A DNA stretch of 64,000 nucleotides from Piper betle (taxonomy: Eukaryota; Streptophyta; Magnoliopsida; Piperales; Piperaceae): positions 154,250-218,249 of the forward strand of contig JAURVB010014120.1 in NCBI GenBank assembly GCA_033002965.1. Reading direction: 5' to 3'. Under the pieces are notes generated by a model that worked only from the letters and a program-made list of their open reading frames with translations, did no database searches and had not been told where the DNA came from. A program made the position numbers and the translations under genes. The stretch's first letter is position 1; each line of letters starts with the position of its first letter. Of the stretch, positions 62,331 to 64,000 are shown one piece after another.

Positions 62331-62538
62331 TCATGTTAAAAGCCTAATATTAAAGCCTTCTTCTTAAATTATGACGTGCATGCATGTTTAACGTTCTATT
62401 TTGATTCTCTATTTTAAGTCTCTTTGATAGTTAAGATCTGCATCTATGTGTTAGTCTGATTTTAATAAGTCCAACGAATAGTTTATCAAATCTACCATTA
62501 TGATTCGGTCTCGTCTCAGGCCGAATTGAAGTGTTACG

Positions 62539-64000
62539 ACCAAACAATATTTCACTTCTTTGATATTCACCATTTATCATCACAGCTTAATCGCACTCTC
62601 TTATTGCTAATCGCCAAGATAGTTGGTGCTTCGCAAACTCAAGATTATTGACCTATTAGCTTATGTACTGTTTTCTAAAAGATCATCTCTAAATTGTCAG
62701 CTAATCGGTTGGAAAAAGCGTTGCATAAGTGTATTTGGGGCAATCAGAATGCTTTTGTGCCGGATAAGCATATTGATGACAATATCCTCATTGCACATGA
62801 ATGTATAAAGAAAGTGATGGCTACAAAAGGCCACAAGCATTGGTGTGTTCTTAAGGTTGACATGTGCAAAGCCTACCATATACTTAGATGGGATTATCTA
62901 TCGTCTTATCTCAGTTGTGGTGTGACTTAATTTATAGTTGTATTTCGACTGTTCTTTTTCATCTTGCTTAATTTGATGGGAGACCATCGGGTAAATTTTT
63001 TGCATCAATGTGGTCTCAGACAGGGTGATCCTATCTCACCTCACCTTTTTATTTTGGGATTCGTGGGTCTGTCTCAGATGATGGAAGAAGCTGAACATAA
63101 GAACCTCTTATCTGGGCTGAAAGTGGCACGACATGCCCCATCAGTTTGTCGTCCGTTTTTGGCAGACGATTTACTTATCTTCTGTCGAGCGAACCCTGAT
63201 GAAGTTTGTGCTTTTTAGAAGAATTTTGCTGATTTTCAAAATGTTTCAGGTCAGCTCATAAATTTTGAGAAGTCAGCTTGTCTCTTACCCTCTGCTCGAA
63301 TAATTTACGGATAATGCTTCATATGCAAGCTGTCCACTCAGGCACAAGCTATCTTGGATTCCCAGTATGGTTTGGCAGGAAAAAGGTAGATTATTTTCGC
63401 TCTCTTGTGGACCGTGTTCGAAAGGAAATTTTAGGATGGGAGTCTACGTTACTGTCCAGAGCAGGTCGTACTTGTTTGCTCAAGTCAGTGGCTAATGCCA
63501 TTGCCAACTTTGCAATGAATTGTTTTAAAATTCCCAAGGCTGTATTGAAGAGAATTGACAGCTTCCAAAGTCGATATTGGTGTGGTCATCGTTTGTCTGA
63601 TAGACGAGGCCTATGTTTAAAGAAATGGAAGAAGATTTGTGCCCCAATTGAGGAGGGTGGACTTGGCATCAGGTCTCTAGAGCATATGAATGTTGGTTTC
63701 TTGATCAAATTGTCTTGGAGACTGATCTCCCATCCTGAGTCTCTTTTATCCAGAACTTTTTGGGCCAAGTATAATCGAGGGAAAGGTTGGTGGCATCGTG
63801 AGGTTCTTTGTCCAAAAAGTGGTTCTTGTATCATTGATGCATGGCGAGGCATCCAATTGGGACTGAAGCACCTGGAGAACAGTGTAGCCTGGGTGGTTGG
63901 CGATGGTGAGTCCACAAGAATGGGTTGGTAATTCCTTCCAGTTGGTGCCTCACCTTGGTGAGGAATACCATCCATTAACTGCGAGTTTGGTGTCACGTTT
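62539..64000 (+). mobile_element. L1-type LINE, reverse transcriptase part (decayed, runs off window)
   Basis: It continues the LINE with LNRTLLLLIAKIVGASQTQDY and PISLCTVF (stop between), then ISKLSANRLEKALHK, NQNAFVPDKHIDDNILIAHE, LKVDMCKAYHILRWDYL and CGLRQGDPISPHLFI (63010-63054). The catalytic-box region reads FLADDLLIFC (63156-63185), with both Asp residues of the ADD motif kept. Downstream are GTSYLGFPVWFGRKK, the long frame 63278-63931 with EEGGLGIRSLEHMNVGFLIK, and AWVVGDGESTRMGW, the usual plant LINE C-terminal region. Several stops break the frame. Confidence 0.93.

Larger units (their letters stand above)
58507..62538 (+). mobile_element. Family B solo LTR (~4.0 kb) nested in the LINE
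   Basis: This 4032-bp block starts TGTAAAACCCAGGCCGTTGG and ends gccgaattgaagtgttacg, the final CA apparently mutated to CG. It is flanked by accca (58502-58506) and accaa (62539-62543), a 4 of 5 TSD. Removing it rejoins the LINE between its SPWV...region and QTIFHFFDIHHL. The start resembles family A (TGTAAAACCC). A block near 60720-60775 (ggttagtggtattttatcag) parallels the family A block gagttaagtggcattttatc, so B is a distant relative. A TATA-like tataaaaa lies near 58953. No coding region of retrotransposon type is present. Confidence 0.85.

Overview
This is nuclear DNA from a flowering plant, most likely a eudicot; the species cannot be told from the sequence. The evidence is spliced genes with GT-AG introns, plant-type gene families (GAUT glycosyltransferase, plant ATG3, RRP7) and dense plant retrotransposons. 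Most of the 64 kb is transposon-derived. The host genes lie at 4.4-14.9 kb and 42-54.8 kb.

Layout: 1-2.3 kb is the end of a ~2.9-kb solo LTR (family A, inverted). 4.4-8.4 kb holds RRP7 (+), a ribosome-biogenesis gene with a tandemly triplicated internal exon. 9.0-14.9 kb holds a nine-exon GAUT-type glycosyltransferase (-), whose large fifth intron carries an LTR-like remnant. 15.4-24.6 kb is a decayed transposon-borne gene with an Ulp1-type (C48) protease domain, a coiled-coil/acidic middle and an array of repeated small exons; a complete family A solo LTR with TSD GGATG splits one of these exons. 25.3-31.5 kb is a SINE-like fragment followed by a non-autonomous Athila-like Ty3/Gypsy element, which abuts a truncated family A LTR (31.5-32.8 kb). 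33.15-38.15 kb is an old LTR with a 3.0-kb family A solo LTR (TSD TATAG) nested inside. 38.35-41.29 kb is an old inverted family A solo LTR.

42.5-46.3 kb is a complete ATG3 gene (+), the autophagy E2-like enzyme. 47.0-51.25 kb (-) is a broken ALC1/CHR10-type SNF2 helicase-macro domain gene. 53.2-54.85 kb (-) is a conserved gene of unknown function with a C-terminal membrane anchor and an apparent frame break in exon 1. 55.45-56.26 kb is a non-autonomous hAT element with an 8-bp TSD that carries sequence resembling family A LTRs. 57.06 kb to the window end is a decayed L1-type LINE, interrupted by a short TRIM-like LTR and by a 4.0-kb solo LTR (family B).

The host genes do not form a pathway. 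The most unusual signals are: a homologous ~150-bp 5' leader shared by RRP7 and ATG3; the 507-bp triplication in RRP7 with fossil exon copies left in introns; the repeated-exon array of the Ulp1 element; a probable 5-nt microexon in the helicase pseudogene; and five family A LTRs with no internal region anywhere in the window.
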